Shown here one piece after another: positions 27,480 through 34,888 of a stretch of 64,000 nucleotides of DNA. The notes under the pieces are model-generated. The model was not told the origin of the DNA. It saw only the letters and a list, made by a program, of their open reading frames with translations, and searched no databases. Made by a program: the position numbers and the translations under genes. Within the stretch, counting starts at the first letter, position 1, and every line of letters begins with the position of its first letter. The stretch is from Nocardia amikacinitolerans NBRC 108937 (GTDB lineage Bacteria > Actinomycetota > Actinomycetes > Mycobacteriales > Mycobacteriaceae), in NCBI RefSeq assembly GCF_001612615.1, contig NZ_BDAU01000001.1:372001-436000 (forward strand). The letters are read 5' to 3'.

Positions 27480-27568
27480 GGAGTTCGTCTCCGATACTCG
27501 AGGTTGCCCACCAGTGTGTCACACACTTGTCGTTACGAGACACACCGCACCGACCGCAATGTTACCTT

Positions 27569-27793
27569 TCAGCTAGTCAAATCGTCGAATTCCCCGGCTT
27601 TCGCACCGCGGACGAACGCGTCGATCTCCGGACGGGTGTAGAACAGGATGGCACCCTCGGGGTCGCGCGAGTTACGTACGGCGACCAGGCCATTGGACAC
27701 CTCCGCCACCTCGACGCAGTTGCCTCCGCTCGGTCCGCTGAACGAACTCTTGCGCCAGGCGCTGGTGATCTTGTGCGTGGTTGTACCCGACAT
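27569..27793 (-). CDS. DUF397 small protein, partner of XRE/DUF5753
   Basis: A 74-residue DUF397 protein: WRKSSFSGPSGGNCVEVAE and VAVRNSRDPEGAILFYTRPEIDAFVRGAKAGEFD are the complete family consensus. These proteins (Streptomyces examples include the abaA-locus protein and BldB-linked systems) modulate a neighbouring XRE/DUF5753 regulator. ATG at 27793 with GGAGTGGG upstream. It is the first gene of the pair. Two near-identical 13-base direct repeats lie 47-83 bases upstream. Confidence 0.93.
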   Translation of the reverse strand: MSGTTTHKITSAWRKSSFSGPSGGNCVEVAEVSNGLVAVRNSRDPEGAILFYTRPEIDAFVRGAKAGEFDDLTS

Positions 27794-28156
27794 TTCCCAC
27801 TCCTCGGTTACTGCCAGTGTGAGGGACTTACGGCTCGAGCTTGCAGATGCACGCTCAAACGTTCTTGCATTTGCACCCGCATTCGGACGATAGCACGAAG
27901 TTCACCATGCGGCGCAGAATAATTCGGACCTACCGGTCGGCTTTGATGCCGATGATTCGCGGAGTCCTGTAAAGGCCCCGTTCACCTCGCGCATCCGGAC
28001 CGCTCACGGCAACCGAATCTTGTACTGTCACAGAGCACATCGGATGACCGTCCATTCGCGACAACCGCGGAGCCGGACGCGCGCGGCGCGCCCCGCACAT
28101 CGGTCAAGGGCGGCGGACATCCGGCCACGCACACATGTTCCAAGGAGTCTTACGCG
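27794..28156. other. intergenic divergent region
   Basis: About 360 bases between the DUF397 gene (minus) and the methyltransferase (plus). Contains the direct repeats at 27840-27876 and an AAGGAG ribosome site before 28157. No further gene seen. Confidence 0.5.
27840..27876 (-). promoter_or_regulatory. direct repeats upstream of DUF397 gene
   Basis: CTTGCAGATGCAC (27840-27852) and CTTGCATTTGCAC (27864-27876), 11 of 13 identical, 24 bases apart. On the minus strand the first reads TGCATCTGCAAG, an exact 12-base match to promoter element B (29172-29183). Likely binding sites for the adjacent XRE regulator. Confidence 0.6.
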
Positions 28157-28954
28157 ATGCCCGAAGACCACAGCCCACTCATCCGGACCGACATTCCCCA
28201 TTCCGCGCGAATCTGGAACTACTGGATGGGCGGTAAGGACTACTACGAAATCGACAGGATCGCCGGCGACGCGGGCATCGAGGTCGATCCCGACATCACC
28301 ACCATGGCCGTGCAGTCGCGGCAGTTCCTCATCCGCGCGGTCCGCTTCCTGGCCGGCGAGGTCGGCATCCGTCAGTTCCTCGACATCGGCACCGGCCTGC
28401 CGACCATGCAGAACACCCACGAGGTCGCGCAGAGCGTGGCGCCGGACTCGAAAATCGTTTACGTGGACAACGATCCGCTGGTGCTGACGCACGCGCGGGC
28501 GCTGCTGACCAGCACGACGCCGGAGGGCGTTACGACGTACGTGGATTGCGATTTCCACGACACCGAGCAGATCGTCGCCGACGCGCGCAACGTGCTCAAC
28601 TTCAACAAGCCGATCGGCGTCATGTTCATGGGCGTGCTCGGCCACGCCAAGTCCTACGACGAGCTGCTGCGCATCGTCCACACGGTGCTCGACGCCGTCC
28701 CGTCGGGCAGCTACCTGGTGATGTGGGACGGCACCGACGACAGCAAGGAATACGTAACCCTCTGCGAGAACTACACCGGGACCGGTGGCGTTCCGTACGT
28801 GCCGCGGCCGCAGGCGCAGATCAAGGCCGTCTTCGACGGATTGGAGATGGTGGAGCCCGGCTTCACCTCCATCACCCAGTGGCGCGCCCAGAATGCCGAG
28901 GTCGGCGAGATCCGGCCCATTTCCGCGTACGGCGCCGTCGCACGGAAACCCTGA
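28157..28954 (+). CDS. SAM-dependent methyltransferase (PF04672 / DUF574 type)
   Basis: A 265-residue methyltransferase of the large actinomycete family with opening IRTDIPHSARIWNYWMGGKDYYEIDR, which is its signature. The SAM site is FLDIGTGLPTMQN with acidic YVDNDPLVLTHARALL. Despite many copies in Streptomyces and Nocardia the substrates are unknown. ATG at 28157 after CAAGGAG. It often neighbours XRE/DUF397 genes, as here. A strong hairpin with TTTT at 29103-29139 probably ends its transcript. Confidence 0.93.
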   Translation: MPEDHSPLIRTDIPHSARIWNYWMGGKDYYEIDRIAGDAGIEVDPDITTMAVQSRQFLIRAVRFLAGEVGIRQFLDIGTGLPTMQNTHEVAQSVAPDSKIVYVDNDPLVLTHARALLTSTTPEGVTTYVDCDFHDTEQIVADARNVLNFNKPIGVMFMGVLGHAKSYDELLRIVHTVLDAVPSGSYLVMWDGTDDSKEYVTLCENYTGTGGVPYVPRPQAQIKAVFDGLEMVEPGFTSITQWRAQNAEVGEIRPISAYGAVARKP

Positions 28955-29102
28955 CGCCACACAACGCGAATATCGACGCGTCCGCGAAAAGTCCGGCGGC
29001 ACCGGAAATAGCGTGACGCGTCATCGAGAACGTGTGCCGCGCCGAATAATTCCTGACACGTCAGGAAAAGGATCGGGCACGTCTGGAAAGAGGCTGTGCC
29101 GC

Positions 29103-29139
29103 AACGGCGGCCGCCGATCGGTTCGGCGGCCGCCGTTTT
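29103..29139 (+). terminator. Rho-independent terminator
   Basis: AACGGCGGCCGCCGA (29103-29117) pairs with TCGGCGGCCGCCGTT (29123-29137), 15 bp perfect with a 5-base loop, followed by T's to 29139. It insulates the promoter element B just downstream. Confidence 0.92.
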
Positions 29140-29156
29140 ACATACCTGGTGGTCGT

Positions 29157-29201
29157 TCGTGCAAATGTACTTGCATCTGCAAGGTACGCGGTTCTAAACT
29201 C
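29157..29201 (+). promoter_or_regulatory. promoter element copy B (CTTGCATCTG family)
   Basis: TTGCAT (29171-29176), 18-base spacer, TAAACT (29195-29200). 39 of 45 bases equal copy A. Includes TGCATCTGCAAG (29172-29183), also found upstream of the DUF397 gene. Drives the small gene at 29293. Confidence 0.78.
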
Positions 29202-29215
29202 GGGCAGTAGATAGC

Positions 29216-29266
29216 GGGGAGGCGCCAAGGGAGTTCGCGCCGGCGTCGCCAGACAATCGCCTCCCC
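29216..29266 (+). promoter_or_regulatory. leader hairpin of small gene 29293
   Basis: GGGGAGGCG (29216-29224) is exactly complementary to CGCCTCCCC (29258-29266), a 9-bp stem with 33-base loop in the leader. The 5' arm is a Shine-Dalgarno-like sequence, so the fold would hide it. Copy C has a similar GAGGAG/CTCCTC pairing (40113-40118 with 40153-40158). Confidence 0.45.
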
Positions 29267-29292
29267 ATTGCCAGACGCGAGGGGCGGTCGAC

Positions 29293-29529
29293 ATGAGTCA
29301 GCCATTTCGAACTCCCCACCGGGACTTCCTTCTCGGAGGCACCGGTGTCGAGACCTTGCGGCCACGCGCCGTGAGCGAAGTGTCCACCGCCGATTGCGGC
29401 GCCGAACCCGGTGGCCTCACCTACCGCAGAGCGCGCGAGATCTTGCACGTCCACGAGGTGCACGGCCCGCAGTGCAGGCAATGGCTCGCGGCCGCGGCGT
29501 ACCTGTCCGCCGGTCTCGACGACGAGTAG
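29293..29529 (+). CDS. small orphan protein downstream of promoter element B
   Basis: A 78-residue protein of unknown function. ATG at 29293 with GAGGGGCGG upstream. It starts MSQPF, similar to MDQPL/MDQSL of the other two element-driven small genes. The C-terminal half (LTYRRAREILHVHEVHGPQCRQWLAAAAYLSA) is helical with one Cys and two His; the Cys-x-Gln-Trp/His pattern has a counterpart in the protein at 40182 (ACGQHYAAVAIE). No export signal. The stop is 44 bases before the convergent TetR gene. Confidence 0.65.
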   Translation: MSQPFRTPHRDFLLGGTGVETLRPRAVSEVSTADCGAEPGGLTYRRAREILHVHEVHGPQCRQWLAAAAYLSAGLDDE

Positions 29530-29573
29530 TCGCACCCCGATATTCTTCCGGCGCAGCTCTTTTCGCGCAGCGT

Positions 29574-30218
29574 TCACGCCTCGGGCGCGTCACCGTAGAC
29601 GACCAGCCAGATGGCCCGCCCCAAGGACTCGGCAAGCGCGGCGTCGGTGACGACCGAGTTCGCGGCGAAGGCGGCGGTGATCGATCGCTCGACCATGGCG
29701 GTCAGCACCAACGCCGTCGCGGTCGAATCGACGGCCGGATCGATCCGGCCCGCGGCGCGATCCGCCTCGAGCCGAGTACGCACCACGTCCACGAAGGCCG
29801 CAACCCGACCGCTCCAGTACCGCCCAACATCCCGGTCGTAGGCGGCGACTTCGCTCAGCGCCAGCAGCAGATACCGATGTTCCCGGAAGCCCGCGATCAT
29901 GCTGCCGATCGCGCCCACCACCCCCGCCCGGTGGTCGCCGTGGTCGCCGCGCCACCACGTCTCCGCCGCGTCGAACAGGTCCGCGGTGGCCAGCTCGGCC
30001 ATTCTGATCAGTAGCCGACTCTTGTCCGGAAAGTAGCGGTAGAAGGTCGATCTCGCCGCGCCCGAGGCGGCCGCGATCTCGCGCACCGCGATCTCGGTGT
30101 AGGGCGTCCCGTCGGCGAGCAGTTCCTCGACGGCGCGCAGGACGCGCCGCTCGAACTCCGTTCGCCGGTCGTCGACCGGCTTGCGCGCGTGCTTCGGGGC
30201 TCTCGTCAGCGACGGCAT
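29574..30218 (-). CDS. TetR-family transcriptional regulator
   Basis: A 214-residue repressor with HTH YTEIAVREIAAASGAARSTFYRYFPDKSRLL at about residues 38-68 and an all-helical ligand domain. It is divergent from the FAD oxidoreductase pair at 30363; a perfect 17-bp palindrome (30320-30336) lies between, about 100 bases upstream of this start and 27 bases before the oxidoreductase ATG. It therefore likely represses the oxidoreductases and itself. Its operator core GGACAC/GTGTCC recurs in the cyp51 and ferredoxin promoters, which may enlarge its regulon. ATG at 30218 chosen; a GTG further upstream is possible. Confidence 0.9.
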   Translation of the reverse strand: MPSLTRAPKHARKPVDDRRTEFERRVLRAVEELLADGTPYTEIAVREIAAASGAARSTFYRYFPDKSRLLIRMAELATADLFDAAETWWRGDHGDHRAGVVGAIGSMIAGFREHRYLLLALSEVAAYDRDVGRYWSGRVAAFVDVVRTRLEADRAAGRIDPAVDSTATALVLTAMVERSITAAFAANSVVTDAALAESLGRAIWLVVYGDAPEA

Positions 30219-30319
30219 CCGCCACCCGGGCGCCGCCGCGATCGTTCGCTGGAGGGATTCACGAATTCCATTCTGCCGTGCGGGCGTTGACACCGGGGCG
30301 CGCCGAGCCGCACCATCGA

Positions 30320-30336
30320 TCGGACACTGTGTCCGA
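30320..30336. promoter_or_regulatory. TetR operator, 17-bp perfect palindrome
   Basis: TCGGACACTGTGTCCGA is symmetrical about the central T. It lies between divergent TetR and FAD oxidoreductase genes, 27 bases before the latter's ATG. Confidence 0.78.
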
Positions 30337-30362
30337 GACGTTGTGACCGAGGTGGTTCGAAA

Positions 30363-31742
30363 ATGCCTGGCGCTCCTGCCATCCCGGTCGAGGACACCGA
30401 GGTCGTCGTGGTGGGCGCCCGCTGCGCCGGCTCGGCGACGGCCGCCGCGTTCGCACGGGCCGGCGTGCGGGTCGTGCTGTTGGAGGCCTCGCGATTTCCC
30501 TCGGACACGCTCTCCACGCACCTGTTGTGGCCCGGCGGTGTCGCGGAATTGGCCCGTCTCGGCGCGCTCGATCGCGTCACCGCCCTGGGCGCGCCGCCGC
30601 TGCGTACCGCCTACGCGGCGGGCGCGGGTCACACCATCCGCTCGCCGTTCGCGCCGGTCGACGGCATCGACTACGCGCTGTGCGTGCGCCGCACCGGGCT
30701 GGACGCCGCGCTCGCCGCCACCGCGGTGGAAGCGGGCGCGGACTTGCGTGAGGGTGCGCGTGTCGGCGAATTGCTCTGGCGCGGAGAACGATGCGCGGGT
30801 GTCAGGTACGCCGACGCCTCCGGTACCCGCGAACTGCGCGCCGCCCTCGTGGTCGGCGCCGACGGACGGCGCAGCACCGTGGCCCGGCTGGCAGGGGCGG
30901 CCCGTCCCCGGTTGTCCGCGCCGAGCGGCCGCGACTGCTACTTCGCCTACTGGCGCGACACCTCGGGCGGATGGCGCGAGGTGGCCGCGCAGTGGCGCGA
31001 CGGACCCGATCTCGGCACCGCCTTTCCCTGCGACAACGGACTGCTGCTCGCCCTGGTGCAACCTCCGTCGAGCGCGGAACGTCCTGGTCGCAGCGGCGCC
31101 GAACGACGCTATCGCGAAGCGATCGAACGGATTCCGGGGCTGGCGGACCGGCTCGCGGGGTGCGAGCGGGTCGGGCGCGTCCGCTCCGCGACCGGATTGG
31201 TCTCCTACTTCCGCCGATCCAGCGGCCCGGGCTGGGCGTTGCCCGGCGACGCGGGACATTTCAAGGATCCGGTGACGGCTCAGGGCATTCGCGACGCGCT
31301 GCACTACGGCCGACGGCTCGGCGAACTCGCCGCCCCGATGCTGCACGACCCGGACCGGCTGGACGCGACGCTGCGCGCCTGGGAGTCCCAGCGCCTCGCC
31401 GACTGTCTCGACATCTATCAGTGGACCAACCGGCTGGCTCGCGCGGCGGCCATGAGTCCCTTGGAGATTCAGCTCTACCGCCGCGCCACGAGCGACCCGG
31501 AGCTGGCGCGGGCGGTCACCGCGATCTTCTCGCGAACGAGGGATCCGAAGGACGTCTTCACCCCCGCGCTCGCGGCCGCGCTCGCCCTCGGCGCGCTGCG
31601 CGACGCCTGGCCATCGGTCGGTCCGGTGCTGACCCATCTCCTGCACGAGGCACGCGACACCGCCGCCGACTGGTGGCAGTCGCGCGCGCACGACGCTCTC
31701 GCTCCCGCCACCGCCGCCTGCTCAGGAGATCGACATGCGTGA
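30363..31742 (+). CDS. FAD-dependent monooxygenase / geranylgeranyl-reductase-like oxidoreductase
   Basis: A 459-residue FAD enzyme. The Rossmann motif is VVVVGARCAGSATAAAFARAG (about residues 14-34), followed by the VVGADGRRSTVARLAG strand and the second FAD motif GWALPGDAGHFKDPVTAQGIRDA, which place it in the PHBH-fold group with squalene epoxidases, halogenases and geranylgeranyl reductases. Substrate unknown. The stop overlaps the next gene, another FAD oxidoreductase, by eight bases. ATG at 30363 is 27 bases from a TetR operator. Given the nearby cyp51 and the phytoene-desaturase-like partner, an isoprenoid or lipid substrate is a reasonable guess. Confidence 0.86.
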   Translation: MPGAPAIPVEDTEVVVVGARCAGSATAAAFARAGVRVVLLEASRFPSDTLSTHLLWPGGVAELARLGALDRVTALGAPPLRTAYAAGAGHTIRSPFAPVDGIDYALCVRRTGLDAALAATAVEAGADLREGARVGELLWRGERCAGVRYADASGTRELRAALVVGADGRRSTVARLAGAARPRLSAPSGRDCYFAYWRDTSGGWREVAAQWRDGPDLGTAFPCDNGLLLALVQPPSSAERPGRSGAERRYREAIERIPGLADRLAGCERVGRVRSATGLVSYFRRSSGPGWALPGDAGHFKDPVTAQGIRDALHYGRRLGELAAPMLHDPDRLDATLRAWESQRLADCLDIYQWTNRLARAAAMSPLEIQLYRRATSDPELARAVTAIFSRTRDPKDVFTPALAAALALGALRDAWPSVGPVLTHLLHEARDTAADWWQSRAHDALAPATAACSGDRHA

Positions 31743-33519
31743 CACACGACCGCCTTCCGGCCTTCCGCTCACTCGCCGCGAGGTACTGCGCGGCGCCGTG
31801 GCCGCGGGTGTCGGCCTTGCCGCGACCGCTTCGACAGCCACCGCCGCTCCGGGAACGAAGCGGACGCCCGCGCCAGGCCGATCGGTGGCGATCTTCGGCG
31901 GTGGCGTCGCAGGCTTGTCCGCGGCCCACGAGCTCGCCGAACGCGGATACCAGGTCACCGTGTACGAACCCGCGTTTCTCGGCGGCAAGGCGCGCAGCAT
32001 GGGCGTGCCGGGCACGGGCAAGGGCGGACGCTTGGATCTGCCCGGCGAGCACGGCTTTCGCTTCTTTCCCGGCTGCTACCAGAACATCCCGGACACCATG
32101 CGGCGCATTCCGTTTCCCGGGAACCACGACGGCGTCGCGGGCAACCTGATCCGAGTGGAGGGCACGGTCGCCGGGTTTCGCGGGCGCCCACCGATTTTCG
32201 TACCCGTCGAGCTCGGGGCGATCGATCAGTTGACGCCGCAGCGCTTGCAGAACACGATCGTCGGCGCGTTCGGCTTCGTCCCCGAACTGCCGCCCTGGGA
32301 GCTGGCGTTCTTCGCCAAGCAGATGACCGTGTGGTTCACCTCCTGCGCCGAGCGGCGCTACGGGCAGTGGGAGTACGTCACCTGGGAACAGATCCTGCAC
32401 GCGGAGGGCAAGTCGCCCGCCTATCGCGACTACCTGGTCAACGCGCTCACCCGGATCACCGTCGCCGCCAAACCGCACGTCAGCTCGGCGCGCACCATCG
32501 GAACGATCGGCGAGGCGCTGGTGCTTGCCGCGACAGGGGCGATTCCGCAATACGCCGCGGGCATCGACCGCATCCTGAACCGGCCGAGCAACGAGGCGTG
32601 GATCGATCCGTGGGTCGGCTATTTGCGCTCGCTCGGCGTCCGTTTCGTCATGAACCGGGGCGCGAGTGCGCTGGAACTGCGTGGCGGGCGCATTGTTTCG
32701 GCGACCGTACGCGGTGTGAACGGCGCCGCCGAGACCGTCACAGCGGACTGGTACGTCTGCGCCATGCCGGTGGAGCGTACCCTTCCGCTGCTCAGTGATC
32801 GGATCCTCGAGGCCGATCCGCGACTGGCGGGCATGCACCAGCTGCACACCGACTGGATGGTCGGCATCCAGTACTACCTCACCCGCCCGACCGAACTGCC
32901 GGAAGGCCATATCGCCGCGCTCGGTTCGCCGTGGGCGCTCACCGCGTTGCGCCAAGCGCCCATGTGGGTGGGCGATTTCGCCGCGCGCTACGGCGACGGC
33001 GCGGTGCGCGAATGCCTTTCGGTGGACATCTCCGACTGGGACTCCCCCGGCGTGCTCTACGGTCGACCGGCCAAGGAGTGCGGCCGCGAGGAGATCGCCG
33101 CGGAAGTGTGGGCGCAACTGAAGGAATGGCTCAACACCGCGACGGGCTGGCTGCGCGACGAGGACGTGCACTCCTGGCACCTCGATCCCGGAATCACCTG
33201 GCGCGGTGGCGCGATCGACAATGCGACACCTTTGCTGGTCAACACCGTCGGCTCCTACGACCACCGACCCGACGCGCACTGCGCCGTGCCCAATCTGTTC
33301 TTCGGCGGCGACCATGTGCGCAGCAACATCGATCTGGCGACCATGGAGGGCGCCAACGAATCCGGCCGCGCGGCGGCCAACGCCATCATGGACGCCGCCG
33401 ACGACCCCGGTCCGCGCGCGCCGATCTTCCCGCTGGTCTCGCTGCCGATCTTCGATCAGGCCAAACGCATCGATGCCGAGCGCTACCGCGCGGGCCTGCC
33501 TCACGTGCTGGACGGCTGA
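31735..33519 (+). CDS. Tat-exported FAD oxidoreductase (hydroxysqualene dehydroxylase / phytoene desaturase-like)
   Basis: A 594-residue flavoprotein. A twin-arginine signal TRREVLRGAVAAGVGLAATA occupies residues 14-33. The amine-oxidase type FAD motif VAIFGGGVAGLSAAHELAERG (about 50-70) is followed by GGKARS and GEHGFRFFPG, characteristic of the HpnE/carotenoid-desaturase group that removes or adds hydrogen on C30/C40 isoprenoids. The C-terminal FFGGDHVRSNIDLATMEGANESGRAAAN is the second FAD contact. Export of a desaturase-like enzyme is unusual. It is translationally coupled to the monooxygenase (8-base overlap) and shares its TetR-type promoter. Nocardial and mycobacterial homologues are uncharacterised as far as I know. 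Confidence 0.85.
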   Translation: MRDTRPPSGLPLTRREVLRGAVAAGVGLAATASTATAAPGTKRTPAPGRSVAIFGGGVAGLSAAHELAERGYQVTVYEPAFLGGKARSMGVPGTGKGGRLDLPGEHGFRFFPGCYQNIPDTMRRIPFPGNHDGVAGNLIRVEGTVAGFRGRPPIFVPVELGAIDQLTPQRLQNTIVGAFGFVPELPPWELAFFAKQMTVWFTSCAERRYGQWEYVTWEQILHAEGKSPAYRDYLVNALTRITVAAKPHVSSARTIGTIGEALVLAATGAIPQYAAGIDRILNRPSNEAWIDPWVGYLRSLGVRFVMNRGASALELRGGRIVSATVRGVNGAAETVTADWYVCAMPVERTLPLLSDRILEADPRLAGMHQLHTDWMVGIQYYLTRPTELPEGHIAALGSPWALTALRQAPMWVGDFAARYGDGAVRECLSVDISDWDSPGVLYGRPAKECGREEIAAEVWAQLKEWLNTATGWLRDEDVHSWHLDPGITWRGGAIDNATPLLVNTVGSYDHRPDAHCAVPNLFFGGDHVRSNIDLATMEGANESGRAAANAIMDAADDPGPRAPIFPLVSLPIFDQAKRIDAERYRAGLPHVLDG

Positions 33520-33525
33520 GGGTCC

Positions 33526-34755
33526 TCACCGGCGACCCACACCGGGCATTCCGGCGAAGAAGATCTCGAACACCTTCGGCGGGTTCGTGTTCAGGCGGGC
33601 GCTGGTCGACGGGACGTATGGCGACCCCTCGGCGGTATCGGTCACGACGTAGTTCGCGTGCGCGCCCGGCATGCGCTGTTCGATGCCGGAACAGTCCGGA
33701 CCGCCGGTCGCGTTGACCTTCGGCAGGTCCTCCGGATACTGGTACGGCTCCGAGGCAGGCAGGAAGTTGGCGTTGAACACCGCCCCCGGCACCATGCCGC
33801 CGAATATCGTCTCGGCCAACGGCATCACCGAGGCGATGCCGACGATCACACAGCGCAGCGCGGCGCGATACTCGTTCAGCAGCGCGCTCCCCGGGCGCAG
33901 CAGCCGGACCGCCGTCGCCAGTGGCTGCTCGCTCTCGGTGAGGACCGCGCGGGTGGTCTCAGCCAAACCCACCACGTTGAGCAGCATTTCGTCCAGGTCC
34001 GCGGCCCGGTCCACGATCGTCGCGCCGGTCACGGTCGCGTTGTCGATCGTGCGCAGCAACTCCCCCGCGCTGTCGGCGTAGAGGTCGGTGACCTCGGCGG
34101 TGGCGGCCATGTCGCGGCCGAGCTGAGGAAGACTCGGATTCAGTTGGCGCAGCGTGACATCCGCGCGTGCCAGCAGATCACCGAGCAGCTCGCCGCGACC
34201 CTGCAACGCGGCGCTCAGCGCGGCCAGCGTCGCGTTCAGCTGTCCCGGTTCGACTTTCGCGAGCACCGTGGCGAGCCGCTGGAACAGCGTGTTGAACTCG
34301 ACGGTGACCGATTCCGCCCTGACCAGCGTCCCCGGCGTCAGCGAGCGCCGCGACGGTGCGGCGGGCGGCACGAAGTGCACGTACTTGGCGCCGAAGACCG
34401 TCGTCGAGCGAATGTCGACCATGGCGTTCTCCGGGACCATCCGCAGCAGCTCCGGATCCAGCTCCAGCCGCAGCCGCACCCGGTCGGCGTGCGGTTCCAC
34501 GGCCGCGACGCGCCCGATCTCGACGCCGCGCATCCGCACCGCGGCGTCCGGATCGAGCACCAGACCCGAGCGTGGCGCGTCGACGAGCACCGTCGCGGTC
34601 GACTCGAAGCGGCCCGCGTACATCGACATGGCGAGCAGCGCCACCGCCACGATCACCGAAAGGAACGCCAGCCCGGCGAGTTTGAGCCGCACCATCGCCC
34701 AGGTGGCCAACAGGATCGGAAAGCGCCCCCGCGAGGACTGTTGCCGTGCGTCCAC
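33526..34755 (-). CDS. MCE-family protein (orphan)
   Basis: A 409-residue MCE protein: N-terminal membrane anchor (LKLAGLAFLSVIVAVALLAMSMYAG, about residues 25-49), the MCE beta-barrel domain with VRMRGVEIGRVAAVEPHADRVRLRLEL, then the long helical MceA-F tail and a C-terminal region rich in Asn/Pro. Such proteins form hexameric lipid-transport channels encoded in operons of two yrbE and six mce genes. Here there is a single gene, flanked by a flavoprotein and cyp51, with no yrbE. GTG start at 34755 with AAGGGG upstream. It is divergent from cyp51 across the 18-bp operator, so it may transport a sterol-like lipid to or from that enzyme set. Confidence 0.88.
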   Translation of the reverse strand: MDARQQSSRGRFPILLATWAMVRLKLAGLAFLSVIVAVALLAMSMYAGRFESTATVLVDAPRSGLVLDPDAAVRMRGVEIGRVAAVEPHADRVRLRLELDPELLRMVPENAMVDIRSTTVFGAKYVHFVPPAAPSRRSLTPGTLVRAESVTVEFNTLFQRLATVLAKVEPGQLNATLAALSAALQGRGELLGDLLARADVTLRQLNPSLPQLGRDMAATAEVTDLYADSAGELLRTIDNATVTGATIVDRAADLDEMLLNVVGLAETTRAVLTESEQPLATAVRLLRPGSALLNEYRAALRCVIVGIASVMPLAETIFGGMVPGAVFNANFLPASEPYQYPEDLPKVNATGGPDCSGIEQRMPGAHANYVVTDTAEGSPYVPSTSARLNTNPPKVFEIFFAGMPGVGRR

Positions 34756-34833
34756 TCTTCACCCCTTCGAGAGGGCCCTGCGCGCGATCACGCGACCGCG
34801 AATCCCTTGCTCGCGTCCGGTCGACAGTAGTAC

Positions 34834-34866
34834 TGTCCAGACACGTGTCCAGCATATGTCTGGACA
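34834..34866. promoter_or_regulatory. shared operator in the cyp51/MCE divergent promoter
   Basis: TGTCCAGACA (34834-34843) and TGTCTGGACA (34857-34866) are exact inverted repeats. Within them GTCCAGACACGTGTCCAG (34835-34852) is identical to the reverse complement of 39779-39796 upstream of the ferredoxin operon. Located 23 to 55 bases before the cyp51 ATG. Confidence 0.85.
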
Positions 34867-34888
34867 GGTATCTGTGGAAGGATTTCCG

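Larger units (their letters stand above)
28955..29292. other. intergenic: terminator then promoter element B
   Basis: About 340 bases holding, in order, a strong terminator (29103-29139), the 45-bp promoter element B (29157-29201) and a 90-base structured leader to the small gene at 29293. Nothing coding was seen in 28955-29100. Confidence 0.6.

Noticed and set aside
25342..30000. Mobile element or phage remnant carrying the small genes
   Set aside because: No integrase, transposase, attachment repeats or tRNA end were seen; codon use resembles neighbours.
30320..30336. LexA/SOS box
   Set aside because: The actinobacterial LexA site has GAAC-N4-GTTC; this palindrome is GGACAC/GTGTCC and does not match.
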